The notes under the pieces were generated by a model. The model was not told the DNA's origin and did no database searches. It saw only the letters and a list, made by a program, of their open reading frames with translations. From assembly GCA_024635795.1 (NCBI GenBank), contig JAGXIH010000022.1:1-37315 (forward strand): DNA of 37,315 nt, written 5' to 3'. The translations under genes and the position numbers were made by a program. Positions 14,202-24,269 of this stretch are shown here, in pieces; within the stretch, counting starts at the first letter, position 1; each line of letters opens with the position of its first letter. The DNA is from Salegentibacter sp. GTDB taxonomy: Bacteria; Bacteroidota; Bacteroidia; Flavobacteriales; Flavobacteriaceae.

Positions 14202-15237
14202 TGATGTATATTTTCAGGTTATCACTCCCAATGTCTTTTTCTGAAATTATTTTTCCTGAAAAGATAGGGGCTTTAATTCCTTTTTGTAGTTGAATTTTCC
14301 CGGTAAAGACCCTGGCTTCATCCCAAAGTCCTGCCTCGATGAAAGTCTGAAGCGTCTTAGCCCCACCTTCGATGATCACCGACTGGATTTCTTGGCGGAA
14401 TAGGACTTCACAGATCTGCCTGGTGATTTCCCCACTGAAATCTATAGCTTCAAAGATCAGGTTCTTTTTGGAAGGAGCTTTTTCGTTGTCTTCCGTTAAG
14501 ACGATGGTTTTTATACTACCATCAAACAATGCAGAGTCTTTCGGGATCCTGAAGTTTCGGTCCAGTACAATCCTCACTGGATTTGGGCCGTCCCATAAGC
14601 GCGTGTTGAGCTTGGGGTTATCCGCAACAGCAGTTTGAGTGCCCACCATGATTCCTTGTTCTTCACTGCGCCACTTATGAACCAGTTGATTGGAATGCGG
14701 TTTGGTGATCCAAACCGGTTCGCGTTTCTCCTGGTTTTCAGGGGCGATAAAATTATCCTGGCTTTGGGCCCATTTCAGAATAATATAAGGTCTTTTCTTC
14801 TGATAAAAAGTAAAAAACCGTTTGTTGAGTCTCTGGCATTCCTGTTCCAGGATCCCTACCTGCACATCGCAACCTGCATCCAGCAGTTTTTTAATTCCCC
14901 TTCCTGAAACTTCTGCAAAAGGATCAACGCTTCCAATTACCACTTTTTTTATGCCTTTGGCAATTATTAGATCACTGCAGGGAGGGGTTTTTCCATAATG
15001 ACTGCAGGGTTCCAGACTAACATAAATAGTACTGTACTTTAATAAACCCTCATCTTTAACTGACTTGATGGCAAGCACCTCGGCATGAGGTTCTCCGGCC
15101 AGGCGGTGCCAGCCCTCGCCAATAATCTTATTTTCGTGAACGATCACGCTCCCCACCATAGGATTGGGATAGGTGGTTCCCAGTCCGTTTTGGGCCAGTT
15201 GGATGCATCTTTTTATGTATTTTTCGTGTATATTCAC
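14194..15237 (-). CDS. ribD: Bifunctional riboflavin deaminase/reductase RibD
   Basis: RibD deaminates the GTP-derived pyrimidine and then reduces its ribose side chain, the second and third steps of riboflavin synthesis. I place the start at GTG 15237, because the family N-terminus reads NIHEKYIKRCIQLAQNGLG. The open frame continues to 15417 but without homology and through a divergent gene. The deaminase half has zinc and catalytic residues H51-A-E53 and PCSHYGKTPPC (C78, C87), with TYPNPMVGSVIV before them. The reductase half begins near residue 145 (RPYIILKWAQSQDN) and includes VIIEGGAKTLQTFI. The 347-residue length is normal. A promoter box at 15242-15249 is so close that the mRNA may begin at the GTG itself. 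Confidence 0.95.
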   Translation of the reverse strand: MNIHEKYIKRCIQLAQNGLGTTYPNPMVGSVIVHENKIIGEGWHRLAGEPHAEVLAIKSVKDEGLLKYSTIYVSLEPCSHYGKTPPCSDLIIAKGIKKVVIGSVDPFAEVSGRGIKKLLDAGCDVQVGILEQECQRLNKRFFTFYQKKRPYIILKWAQSQDNFIAPENQEKREPVWITKPHSNQLVHKWRSEEQGIMVGTQTAVADNPKLNTRLWDGPNPVRIVLDRNFRIPKDSALFDGSIKTIVLTEDNEKAPSKKNLIFEAIDFSGEITRQICEVLFRQEIQSVIIEGGAKTLQTFIEAGLWDEARVFTGKIQLQKGIKAPIFSGKIISEKDIGSDNLKIYIND

Positions 15238-15241
15238 CCCG

Positions 15242-15249
15242 CAAAAATA
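15242..15249 (-). promoter_or_regulatory. -7 promoter box for ribD, possibly leaderless
   Basis: The minus strand reads TATTTTTG at 15249-15242, an exact TAnnTTTG element. Only four bases separate it from the GTG start of ribD at 15237, so transcription should begin at or next to the start codon. The ribD-GNAT gap is only 27 bases. No TTG at the -33 spacing was found. An FMN riboswitch would need a long leader and is therefore absent. Confidence 0.5.
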
Positions 15250-15264
15250 GGATTTATAACAAGA

Positions 15265-15750
15265 ATGAGTAGTTTTAAAATAAGGGAAATTAAACCCGAA
15301 GATAATGAGCAGATAGCAAAAGTGGTGCGCAGCGTACTCGTGGAAATGGGTGTGCCTAAAGTTGGTACGGCCTACGAAGACAAAGCTCTTGACGATATGT
15401 ATAGCACCTATCAGCACCCGAGAATGAATTATTTTGTCCTCGAAAGCGAAGGAAAAATCATTGGAGGGGCGGGCATCGCCCCCTTAGCAGGACTGGAGGA
15501 GAAGGTCTGTGAATTGCAGAAGATGTATTTTCTTCCTGAAGCTAGGGGCAAAGGCCTTGGCGCCCAGATGATGGACACCTGCCTTAAATATGCCGGTACC
15601 CAGGCTTTTGAAAAGTGCTATATAGAAACCCTGCCGTATATGGAAAATGCCCGGAAACTCTACGGGAAAAGTGGTTTCAGATCTCTTGATGCCCCTATGG
15701 GAAATACCGGCCATTATAACTGTACAATGTGGATGATCAAAGACGTTTAA
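15265..15750 (+). CDS. GNAT-family N-acetyltransferase
   Basis: From the ATG at 15265 the protein has 161 residues. The frame is open further upstream to 15085, but that part overlaps ribD and is not acetyltransferase-like. It opens FKIREIKPEDNEQIAKVVRSVL, a standard GNAT start. The acetyl-CoA motif is MYFLPEARGKGLGAQMMDTCL (RGKGLG at about residues 95-100), followed by ENARKLYGKSGF. The substrate is unknown. It is similar in outline to single-domain acetyltransferases of flavobacteria. It is divergent from ribD by 27 bases and just upstream of prmC, which starts five bases after its stop or slightly later. Confidence 0.87.
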   Translation: MSSFKIREIKPEDNEQIAKVVRSVLVEMGVPKVGTAYEDKALDDMYSTYQHPRMNYFVLESEGKIIGGAGIAPLAGLEEKVCELQKMYFLPEARGKGLGAQMMDTCLKYAGTQAFEKCYIETLPYMENARKLYGKSGFRSLDAPMGNTGHYNCTMWMIKDV

Positions 15751-15754
15751 TGGT

Positions 15755-16645
15755 GTGCATTTGGTATATCCAAAAGGACAAAAAATAAAGAATTTGACCA
15801 TATCGGAATTAAAAAGATCATTTCTGGCTGAACTCACCAAAGAATATCCTTGTGAGGAGGCAAATTCATTTTTTGGTTTGTTAACAGAGGCTTACCTTAA
15901 AATGAGCAGGCTTCAAGTGGCTTTGCAACGCGATAAAGAAATAGGCGAGCAAGATCTTGCTAAATTTAAAAGCGCCAGGCAAAGGCTGTTAGAACACGAA
16001 CCTATTCAGCATATTCTGGGTGAAACCGAATTTTTTGGGTTGAAATTCCAGGTGAGTAAAGATGTGCTGGTGCCGCGTCCCGAAACCGAAGAGCTGGTCC
16101 AATGGATCCTGGATGATCTCGATTCAGAAAACAAACAAATCAGACTCCTGGATATAGGCACCGGGAGCGGATGCATAGCGATCAGCCTGGCTAAAAACCT
16201 TCCCGAGGCAAAAATTTCGGCGATGGATATTTCAGCAAAAGCCCTGGAAACCGCTAAGCTGAATGCCACAAATAATAATGTAGTTGTTAATTTTGCTGAA
16301 AAGGATGTGCTGAGTCTGGAAAAGCTTGAGCAGGATTTTAATCTTATCGTGTCTAATCCTCCCTATGTACGGGAATTGGAAAAAACCGATATGCAGCTAA
16401 ACGTCCTTAAATATGAACCGGAGACTGCCTTATATGTAAAAGATGATGATCCCCTGATTTTTTACCGAAAAATCACCTGGTTAGCACAAAAAGCCCTGGT
16501 GGCGGGAGGTAGACTTTATTTTGAGATCAATCAGTACCTGGGGCCGGAAACAGAAAAATTATTGCAGCAGTATGGTTTTAAAACCGAACTCCGGAAAGAT
16601 ATTTACGGGAATTTCAGAATGCTGAAAGGCGTAAAAGAAACTTAA
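15755..16645 (+). CDS. prmC: Release factor glutamine methyltransferase PrmC
   Basis: PrmC methylates the glutamine of the GGQ motif in RF1 and RF2, which speeds peptide release. The protein has an N-terminal helical domain (about residues 15-90, with EPIQHILGETEFFGLKFQVS) and a Rossmann methyltransferase domain. That domain holds VLVPRPETEELV, the SAM loop LLDIGTGSGCIAISLA, and the catalytic IVSNPPYVRE tetrapeptide NPPY. The start is uncertain. GTG at 15755 gives 296 residues, while TTG at 15794 gives 283 and an N-terminus (LTISELKRSFLAEL) that fits the family better. It forms a plus-strand run with the LOG, VOC and ligA genes. Confidence 0.95.
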   Translation: MHLVYPKGQKIKNLTISELKRSFLAELTKEYPCEEANSFFGLLTEAYLKMSRLQVALQRDKEIGEQDLAKFKSARQRLLEHEPIQHILGETEFFGLKFQVSKDVLVPRPETEELVQWILDDLDSENKQIRLLDIGTGSGCIAISLAKNLPEAKISAMDISAKALETAKLNATNNNVVVNFAEKDVLSLEKLEQDFNLIVSNPPYVRELEKTDMQLNVLKYEPETALYVKDDDPLIFYRKITWLAQKALVAGGRLYFEINQYLGPETEKLLQQYGFKTELRKDIYGNFRMLKGVKET

Positions 16646-16658
16646 AAATCTTATCGAA

Positions 16659-17267
16659 TTGAATCAAACGCAGAAAGAAAATACCTTTAAAAGCATAGCC
16701 GTGTTCTGCGCCAGCAGTGATGGTAATGATGCTATAATTTCAGATGAATCCTACCGCTTAGGCAAAATTCTAGCCCAGAGAAATATAAACCTGGTTTTTG
16801 GTGGCAGTAAACTCGGCCTTATGGGTAGGGTAGCCGCCGGAACCCTGGATCACAATGGGAAAGTGATTGGAGTGATTCCCGATTTTCTCAAAACAAAAGA
16901 GGTAGTGCATCCCGGCTTAAGTGAACTTATCACCACCCGCGATATGCACGAGCGCAAGTTGAAGATGCACGAGCTAAGTGATGGTTTTATAGCCCTGCCC
17001 GGTGGTTTTGGTACTTTTGAGGAGTTATTCGAGATCATAACCTGGGGACAGCTGGGACTGCATAAAAATCCGATAGGTTTGCTGAATATCAACGGCTTTT
17101 ACGACGAATTAATTGCGATGTTGAAAACCATGGTTCGGAAAGAATTGCTTAAAAAAGAGAACTTTGATATGTTACTTATCGCAGAGGATATCGAGGAACT
17201 ATTGGAGAAAATGCATAATTTTAAGCCGATGCCCGTACCCAAATGGATGAATAAAAAGCAGACCTGA
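16659..17267 (+). CDS. LOG-family protein (TIGR00730, Rossmann-fold nucleotide phosphoribohydrolase-like)
   Basis: The 202-residue protein has the LOG signature PGGFGTFEELFEIITW (about residues 113-128), preceded by ERKLKMHELSDGFIAL. Near the N-terminus it has IAVFCASSDGND and NLVFGGSKLGLMG, which form the nucleotide pocket. Plant and actinobacterial LOG enzymes release cytokinin bases from riboside monophosphates. In other bacteria the family probably removes ribose-5-phosphate from purine or pyrimidine monophosphates. The start codon is TTG at 16659, 13 bases after the prmC stop. It precedes a VOC-family gene. A cytokinin role is not implied by the context. Confidence 0.9.
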   Translation: MNQTQKENTFKSIAVFCASSDGNDAIISDESYRLGKILAQRNINLVFGGSKLGLMGRVAAGTLDHNGKVIGVIPDFLKTKEVVHPGLSELITTRDMHERKLKMHELSDGFIALPGGFGTFEELFEIITWGQLGLHKNPIGLLNINGFYDELIAMLKTMVRKELLKKENFDMLLIAEDIEELLEKMHNFKPMPVPKWMNKKQT

Positions 17268-17286
17268 TCAACTAAAAAAAGCAGAA

Positions 17287-17958
17287 ATGAAAATTCGCAG
17301 ACTTCAGCTATATTCTTTAAATTTCAAAGAGCAATTGCATTTTTATCGCGACACCCTGGAGTTAAAGGTGAAACAAAATTCCGAAGAAAATTTTGAAGTG
17401 CGAATTGGGTATAGCCTGCTGGAATTTCAATATAAACAGAATGCTAAACCTTATCATATCGCATTTCATATTCCCGATAATCAGGAAGAAGAGGCGCTTG
17501 AATGGGTAAAGGGACGTGTGCCGGTATTAAAAAATAATAATAGGGAGATCATAGATTTTAGTGCCTGGAATGCAAAATCTCTGTATTTCTATGATGCCGA
17601 TGAGAATATTCTGGAATTCATCTCCCGCGGAGATTTTAATAAGCCTCAATCTGCCTTGTTTTCAGAAGAAAGTATCCTGGGCGTTGCTGAGATAGGCATT
17701 GGCGCCACCGAGGTACGGGAAAAATTCAATTTTCTGAGTTTAAATTTTGGATTGGAGAAATACGACGGCGATTTTGAAAAATTCTGCGCTATAGGAGACG
17801 ATGAAGGCTTGTTGATCACCATAGACCGAAATAAGAAAGACTGGTTCCCAAGCAACGATAAAGCCTATGCAGCTGAATTCCGGGTTGATTTCCATCACAA
17901 AGAGAAAGACCATAAATTAGTTTTTGAAAAGGATCGTTTGAAGACGCTTTTAGAATAA
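17287..17958 (+). CDS. VOC-superfamily (glyoxalase-like) protein
   Basis: The 223-residue protein shows two tandem vicinal-oxygen-chelate modules. The first starts KIRRLQLYSLNFKEQLHFYRDTLELK and ends in LYFYDADENILEFISRGDF (about residues 97-116), a classic VOC metal-edge strand. The second (about residues 125-200, LGVAEIGIGATEVREKFNFLSLNFGL) is more diverged. Metal ligands in the first module could include H58 and the glutamate of NILEF, but the set is not complete enough to predict an enzyme. Similar proteins are called glyoxalase/bleomycin-resistance family. It lies 20 bases upstream of ligA. Its activity is unknown. Confidence 0.82.
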   Translation: MKIRRLQLYSLNFKEQLHFYRDTLELKVKQNSEENFEVRIGYSLLEFQYKQNAKPYHIAFHIPDNQEEEALEWVKGRVPVLKNNNREIIDFSAWNAKSLYFYDADENILEFISRGDFNKPQSALFSEESILGVAEIGIGATEVREKFNFLSLNFGLEKYDGDFEKFCAIGDDEGLLITIDRNKKDWFPSNDKAYAAEFRVDFHHKEKDHKLVFEKDRLKTLLE

Positions 17959-17968
17959 AAATATTTGA

Positions 17969-19972
<2,004 letters not shown>

Positions 19973-19989
19973 ATATAAAAGATATCGTC

Positions 19990-20010
19990 ACTCTGAATCA
20001 AGTTCAGAGT
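19990..20010. repeat. Short palindrome resembling a flavobacterial interspersed repeat
   Basis: ACTCTGAA (19990-19997) pairs exactly with TTCAGAGT (20003-20010) around TCAAG. The setting, CGTCA before the stem and a CC-AA-rich stretch after, resembles small palindromes (CGTCA-stem-TTCAG type) that I recall being scattered between convergent genes in flavobacterial genomes. No T-run follows, so termination for either ligA or the nucleotidase is uncertain. Only one copy is visible in the window. Confidence 0.5.
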
Positions 20011-20035
20011 CCAACAAGGTTTAGAGAGTATCCTT

Positions 20036-20944
20036 CTAAACAGCAATCTTAACCCCATCTGTTTCGATATTGTTTTGGCTGTCCAGGTAGAAATCTATCC
20101 TTCCCAGGTACAAACCGTAACAGCCTACCTGGTTTACCAGTACTTTTTTACCGGCCCGGTTGGTTTCTACAGTAGGCTTATCTAAAAAAGTATGGGTGTG
20201 CCCGCCAATAATCAGGTCTATGTTTTCTGTGGCCCGTGCCAGTTTGATATCTGATATCTTATCGTGTTGGTATTCGTAACCCAAATGCGAAAGACATACC
20301 ACCAGGTCGCATTTCTGTTCTTCTTTGAGTTTTCGGCTCATATCCTCGGCAATCTCAATGGGATCAAGATACTGGGTTTCCTTATAAAGCTTTTTAGACA
20401 CCAGCCCGTCCAGTTCCACGCCCAATCCGAATATACCGATCTTAACGCCGTCTTTTTTAAATATTTTAAACGGGTGGGTATGCCCGTCCATCACGGTATT
20501 GCTAAAATCGTAATTGGAAGAAATAAAATCAAATTCGGCATGGGGAAGTTGAGCGTAGAGTCCTTCTATTCCGTTATCGAAATCGTGGTTCCCAATGGTA
20601 GAAGCATCATACTTCATTTTGCTCATTAACTTAAATTCCAGCTCTCCTCCGTAAAAATTAAAGTACGGGGTTCCCTGGAAAATATCGCCGGCATCCAGCA
20701 GCAGGGTATTTGGATTTTCTTTTCTGATCTTTTCAATTAAAGTGGCTCTCCTTGCCACCCCACCCATATTAGGATTACGTGCATCATCGGGACCAAAAGG
20801 GTCAATGTGACTGTGTACATCATTGGTGTGCAGGATTGTAATGTGTATTTTGGAGACAGGCGCCATAGCAATGCTCGAAAGTCCGCCGAGTCCAACAAAT
20901 GCAGTCGCCGCCGTTGTTTGCTGGATAAAATTTCTTCTTTTCAT
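20036..20944 (-). CDS. Exported metallophosphatase (5'-nucleotidase N-terminal domain only)
   Basis: The 302-residue protein is the catalytic, two-metal half of a UshA-type 5'-nucleotidase. The metal-binding blocks are ILHTNDVHSHIDPF (D42, H44), LLLDAGDIFQGTP, STIGNHDFDNG, CLSHLGYE and IGGHTHTF. The N-terminus MKRRNFIQQTTAATAFVGLGG looks like a Tat-type signal (RRNF plus a mild hydrophobic run), so it may be exported folded. The substrate-binding C-terminal domain found in UshA is missing. It is encoded by the adjacent upstream gene, 11 bases away. Together they probably hydrolyse extracytoplasmic nucleotides. The split order (C-domain gene first) is notable. It ends 25 bases from the palindrome after ligA. 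Confidence 0.93.
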   Translation of the reverse strand: MKRRNFIQQTTAATAFVGLGGLSSIAMAPVSKIHITILHTNDVHSHIDPFGPDDARNPNMGGVARRATLIEKIRKENPNTLLLDAGDIFQGTPYFNFYGGELEFKLMSKMKYDASTIGNHDFDNGIEGLYAQLPHAEFDFISSNYDFSNTVMDGHTHPFKIFKKDGVKIGIFGLGVELDGLVSKKLYKETQYLDPIEIAEDMSRKLKEEQKCDLVVCLSHLGYEYQHDKISDIKLARATENIDLIIGGHTHTFLDKPTVETNRAGKKVLVNQVGCYGLYLGRIDFYLDSQNNIETDGVKIAV

Positions 20945-20955
20945 CTGTTTATGTT

Positions 20956-21720
20956 TTAATTTTTTCGGATGAACCTGTCGTCTCTTTCAGCTTTAATAGT
21001 GTCGGTCTTCTGAAAATAATCGATTATGGCATTGCGCAGTTTGTAATCTACATTATAGACTTCAACGGGATCTTTGAAGAAATTCATATTGTCGCCTCCT
21101 TGTTGCAAATAATCTGAAGTAGCTACAAAATAAGTAAGTTCAGGATCTATTTCTTCACCCTGAATTTTAGCAGAAGTAATCTTAAAATTCCTGTCCATTT
21201 CAATTTGGATTCCACTCACCGGATGTGCGGTTTTGGCTCGTTCCAGGTATTCCAGCATTTCCAGGATCTTTTCCCCGGTAAGCTCTGCGATTACAATTTC
21301 ATTTTCAAATGGCATTAGCCCATAAGCGCTTCGGGCATTTACATTTCCTTTATTCAGACCAGAGCGAATTCCGCCGTGATTTAGCAGCACCATATCGATC
21401 TCATTTCCGGTACGGCTCTTTAAAACCGGGTTTGCCTGCTCCATCACGATATCGGCCATCATATTCCCTATGGCGGTATTAAGCTCTCCCTGACTTTTAT
21501 TCATGCTTTTGGGATTATACGCCAGGGTACTGTCCAGGGTTTTGTTGAGGTGTTCCCGGTAAGGTTGTATGAATTCCTCCAGTTCAGTGTTGGCTTGCAG
21601 GTTTGTGTCTATGGTAATTCTTTTTCCTTCTATTTCTGAAAGGCGGAGGTTTTCGGTCTTACACGAATTCAGCATTAGCAGACTGAAAGCGAGAATACCA
21701 ATATTTTTAAGAGCGATCAT
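20956..21720 (-). CDS. 5'-nucleotidase C-terminal domain lipoprotein
   Basis: From the ATG at 21720 the product has 254 residues and opens with a lipoprotein signal, MIALKNIGILAFSLLMLNSC, whose lipobox cysteine is C20. The longer frame to 21741 would put extra residues before that signal. The body is the UshA substrate-binding domain: GNMMADIVMEQANP, LLNHGGIRSGLNKGN, YGLMPFENEIVIAELTGEKI and YFVATSDYLQQGGDNMNFF, the last holding the base-stacking and GGD residues. No metallophosphatase domain is present. That half is the next gene, 11 bases downstream. The two likely assemble into one nucleotidase, the lipoprotein anchoring the complex. Confidence 0.92.
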   Translation of the reverse strand: MIALKNIGILAFSLLMLNSCKTENLRLSEIEGKRITIDTNLQANTELEEFIQPYREHLNKTLDSTLAYNPKSMNKSQGELNTAIGNMMADIVMEQANPVLKSRTGNEIDMVLLNHGGIRSGLNKGNVNARSAYGLMPFENEIVIAELTGEKILEMLEYLERAKTAHPVSGIQIEMDRNFKITSAKIQGEEIDPELTYFVATSDYLQQGGDNMNFFKDPVEVYNVDYKLRNAIIDYFQKTDTIKAERDDRFIRKN

Positions 21721-21888
21721 TTGCTGAAATATTTTCAGCAAAGATAAAGAGTTATTTAAAGTCCAATCCTGAAGAAGAAAAATTAATCTTAATCTGATGA
21801 AAAATAATTTTAATGAATATTCAGTATAAAATAAGGAGAATATGCAATAAACACTAAACTTTATTATATTTATCGCAATTAAAACCCA

Positions 21889-22587
21889 ATGAAATTTCCA
21901 GTACTTCTTATTTGTTGCATTCTTTTCCTGGCCGTCATTAATATCTATGGGGTGGTTTTCGGAGCTCCTTATTTGGTTTTAGGTTCTGGGCTGTTATTTT
22001 TTTTGCCACTCCTGGGTTTTTATTTTAAAAGACTTAATGCTGCTAATTTGAACCTGGTTGCCTTTTGTTGCTTTGCCCTGGCCGCTATTTTAGCCCATAG
22101 TCTGGAGGAAAGCTGGTATTATAAAACCGCCGGACTTATCTGTTTTATGTCTGCTTATATTTTTCTGGGTCGGGAGGCTTTGCATTACACCAGGAGAGAG
22201 CACGCCAGTAAATATATGCTTGGTTATTTTTTGCTGGTAGTGTTGGTGAATTCTTACTTGCTTATTGAGCATCTTTTACAAATGGAACTTTATATAAACA
22301 GCCAGGCTGAGTATTTGCTTTATGTATTGTATTATTTGAACCTACTGGTATTCGGCGGGGTGGCCCTTATCTTTTACCTCAATTCCTATTCGCGGAAATC
22401 GGTTTATTTTATCACCCTTGTCCTGGCTTTTATTTTTGCCGACGTTTTCAGGGATATGGGAGAGTTTTACCTGCGGGACACCGTAGTTGTGGTGTTTGGG
22501 AACCTGCTTAGGTTTGCTGCTATTATCTTTGCCTTCCTGTTCTTTGTGACTCCCGAAAAAAAGCTCAGACTTTTACATATGATTTAG
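21889..22587 (+). CDS. Multi-pass membrane protein of unknown function (YhhN-like outline)
   Basis: The 232-residue protein is hydrophobic nearly throughout, with seven or eight predicted membrane helices. They are roughly at residues 3-22, 27-46, 52-70, 78-95, 110-127, 142-162, 172-190 and 201-220. Polar residues recur at helix ends: HSLEESWYY, REALHYTRREH, and FADVFRDMGEFYL. The helix count and an acidic FADVFRDM motif recall the YhhN/TMEM86 lysoplasmalogenase family, but I cannot confirm the match. A relaxed promoter box, TATATTTA, lies at 21865-21872. It is a single gene between the nucleotidase pair and the DUF6913 gene. Its function is unassigned. Confidence 0.75.
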   Translation: MKFPVLLICCILFLAVINIYGVVFGAPYLVLGSGLLFFLPLLGFYFKRLNAANLNLVAFCCFALAAILAHSLEESWYYKTAGLICFMSAYIFLGREALHYTRREHASKYMLGYFLLVVLVNSYLLIEHLLQMELYINSQAEYLLYVLYYLNLLVFGGVALIFYLNSYSRKSVYFITLVLAFIFADVFRDMGEFYLRDTVVVVFGNLLRFAAIIFAFLFFVTPEKKLRLLHMI

Positions 22588-22691
22588 GTTCTTTCCTGTA
22601 TCTATTTTTACAAAAAAAATAAAGCTGTTAAAAATGTGATTTTCCTTATTTCGAAAGACTTTAAAAGCATTTCGCTGTGTTTTTAATTATT

Positions 22692-22699
22692 TACATTTG
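22692..22699 (+). promoter_or_regulatory. -7 promoter box for the DUF6913-dapA unit
   Basis: TACATTTG at 22692-22699 matches TAnnTTTG exactly and lies 20 bases before the TTG start codon of the next gene. It supports that downstream start. Confidence 0.6.
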
Positions 22700-22719
22700 T
22701 CCGCCCAAAAAGAATTGTA

Positions 22720-23217
22720 TTGCTGAAATCATTTAAAATCTACCTGGCTAAGAAAAGACTCAAAGCTGTAGCTCCCGTAAAGGATGCTTCGAATGTCACT
22801 GAGTTGAAAAGTCTGGTTTTGCTCTATGATGCTCCTGGCAGAGATTTGCTGAAAAGCTTAGAGAGCTTAAGAAGAGGAATAGGCATTTCTGAAGAGGATT
22901 TTCACGTTGTTTTCTGCGGAAGCGGGGACAAAGCCAGGGAAGATGCGGTAGGTTTTCAGCTAATGGATATCGCTTATAATGGGAAGATTAAGAATCAGGC
23001 CTTAATGGAAGTAATTCAATCTGGCCCCGATCTTGTGATAAGCTATACTGAAAAAAACAACCCGGAAGCTTTGTTCCTGCGGGAGGTGATTCCGGCCCCG
23101 GTGAAAGCCGGGAGATTTGAAGAAAAAGAGGTCAACCTTAGCATAGACGATGGAAATAATCCTGAAGTATTTACGGAAGAGTTGATCAAATATTTAAAAA
23201 TTTTAAAAGGAGAATAA
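22720..23217 (+). CDS. DUF6913 family protein
   Basis: The 165-residue product starts at TTG 22720, shortly after the promoter box at 22692-22699. It is soluble and lacks a signal peptide. It begins with a basic helix (LKSFKIYLAKKRLKAV), followed by an alternating strand-helix pattern (LKSLVLLYDAPGRDLLKSLESL, FHVVFCGSGDK, PDLVISYTEKNNPEALFLREVI). I recognise it as the small flavobacterial family named DUF6913, conserved immediately upstream of dapA, but no function is known to me. It lies six bases before dapA, so the two are almost certainly co-transcribed. The link with lysine/diaminopimelate synthesis is by position only. Confidence 0.83.
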   Translation: MLKSFKIYLAKKRLKAVAPVKDASNVTELKSLVLLYDAPGRDLLKSLESLRRGIGISEEDFHVVFCGSGDKAREDAVGFQLMDIAYNGKIKNQALMEVIQSGPDLVISYTEKNNPEALFLREVIPAPVKAGRFEEKEVNLSIDDGNNPEVFTEELIKYLKILKGE

Positions 23218-23223
23218 ATAGAA

Positions 23224-24099
23224 ATGAAAGAATTTGTTGGTACCGGGGTTGCACTTATCACCCCATTCAGGGAAGATTTTTCGGTTGATGTGGAAGCCCT
23301 GGAAAACCTGGTCGAAAACCAGATTGAAAACAATATAGATTACCTGGTTGTGCTTGGAACAACTGCAGAGAGTGCTTGTCTCACCAAAGAGGAAAAAGAA
23401 CTTATAAAAGCTACCGTAGTAAAAAAGAATAATGGTCGCCTTCCCCTGGTCCTGGGAGCCGGAGGGAATAACACCACTGCCCTTGCCGGGGAATTAAAAA
23501 CAGGAAAGCTTGATGGTTTTTCAGCTATTTTATCGGTTTCTCCTTATTACAATAAACCGACTCAGGAAGGGATTTATCAGCATTTCAAGCTGATAGCAGA
23601 GGCCTCGCCTGTACCTGTAATTTTGTATAATGTGCCGGGCAGAACGGCATCTAATATCTTGCCTCAAACCGTAAATCGTATAGCCCGCGATCTTCCAAAT
23701 GTGATAGGGATTAAAGAAGCAGCCGGCGATATCGTACAAGCTATGAACCTTATCTCGTTGGTTCCCGAAGATTTTCTGGTGATTTCCGGTGACGATATGA
23801 TCACCTTGCCTAAGGTCCTTGCCGGTGGAAAAGGGGTGATCTCGGTTATAGGCCAGGGTTTTCCGAAGGAATTTTCAGAAATGGTTTCCCTTGGTCTTGC
23901 CGGAAATGCAAAGGAAGCTTATAAATTGCATTATAAAATAGCGCCTTCCATTGACATGATCTTTGCTGAAGGCAATCCCGGCGGAATCAAAGCCCTGCTT
24001 CATAAAAAGGAACTCTGCCAAAATGTATTGCGGCTTCCACTTGTAAAGGCCTCAGATACTTTGACACAGCAGATAAATGATTTTGTAGATAACTTTTAA
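23224..24099 (+). CDS. dapA: 4-hydroxy-tetrahydrodipicolinate synthase
   Basis: DapA condenses pyruvate with aspartate semialdehyde, the first committed step to diaminopimelate and lysine. The 291-residue TIM-barrel protein has the Schiff-base lysine K164 in [11 protein letters not shown]136 in [12 protein letters not shown], the TTAES loop (46-50) and [14 protein letters not shown], all family-defining. The length is normal. It follows the DUF6913 gene by six bases. The other pathway gene in the window, dapF, is 17 kb away, so the lysine genes are scattered. No lysine riboswitch is seen in the upstream region. Confidence 0.98.
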   Translation: MKEFVGTGVALITPFREDFSVDVEALENLVENQIENNIDYLVVLGTTAESACLTKEEKELIKATVVKKNNGRLPLVLGAGGNNTTALAGELKTGKLDGFSAILSVSPYYNKPTQEGIYQHFKLIAEASPVPVILYNVPGRTASNILPQTVNRIARDLPNVIGIKEAAGDIVQAMNLISLVPEDFLVISGDDMITLPKVLAGGKGVISVIGQGFPKEFSEMVSLGLAGNAKEAYKLHYKIAPSIDMIFAEGNPGGIKALLHKKELCQNVLRLPLVKASDTLTQQINDFVDNF

Positions 24100-24242
24100 C
24101 ATCCGCCTCTATAGCGTGGGTTATTATTTTTAGTCTTTATTCAGCTTAATTCGGTTAAAGTTTTTACTGAAATTACAATAAAACTCCTGTTTTCGGGTTA
24201 TGGCAGTGTGATTGAAAGTTTTTTTATACTCAGGAAAAAATG

Positions 24243-24250
24243 TACTTTTG
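24243..24250 (+). promoter_or_regulatory. -7 promoter box for the bamD operon
   Basis: TACTTTTG at 24243-24250 matches TAnnTTTG. It lies inside the longer possible reading frame of bamD (from 24240), which shows that the real start must be the ATG at 24270. The leader is about 13 bases. Confidence 0.65.
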
Positions 24251-24269
24251 CCAGATGTTTTTACAAAGA

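Noticed and set aside
15085..15264. N-terminal extension of the GNAT gene
   Set aside because: It is antisense to the ribD deaminase domain and not acetyltransferase-like; ATG 15265 opens the family N-terminus.
15085..15264. FMN riboswitch upstream of ribD
   Set aside because: The ribD start lies four bases from its promoter box, which leaves no leader for a riboswitch.
14194..15417. Long ribD frame starting at 15417
   Set aside because: The first 60 residues have no RibD similarity and run through the divergent acetyltransferase; the family N-terminus begins at GTG 15237.
22090..22272. Minus-strand 60-codon frame inside the membrane-protein gene
   Set aside because: It is a shadow of the longer plus-strand frame, with no recognisable features.
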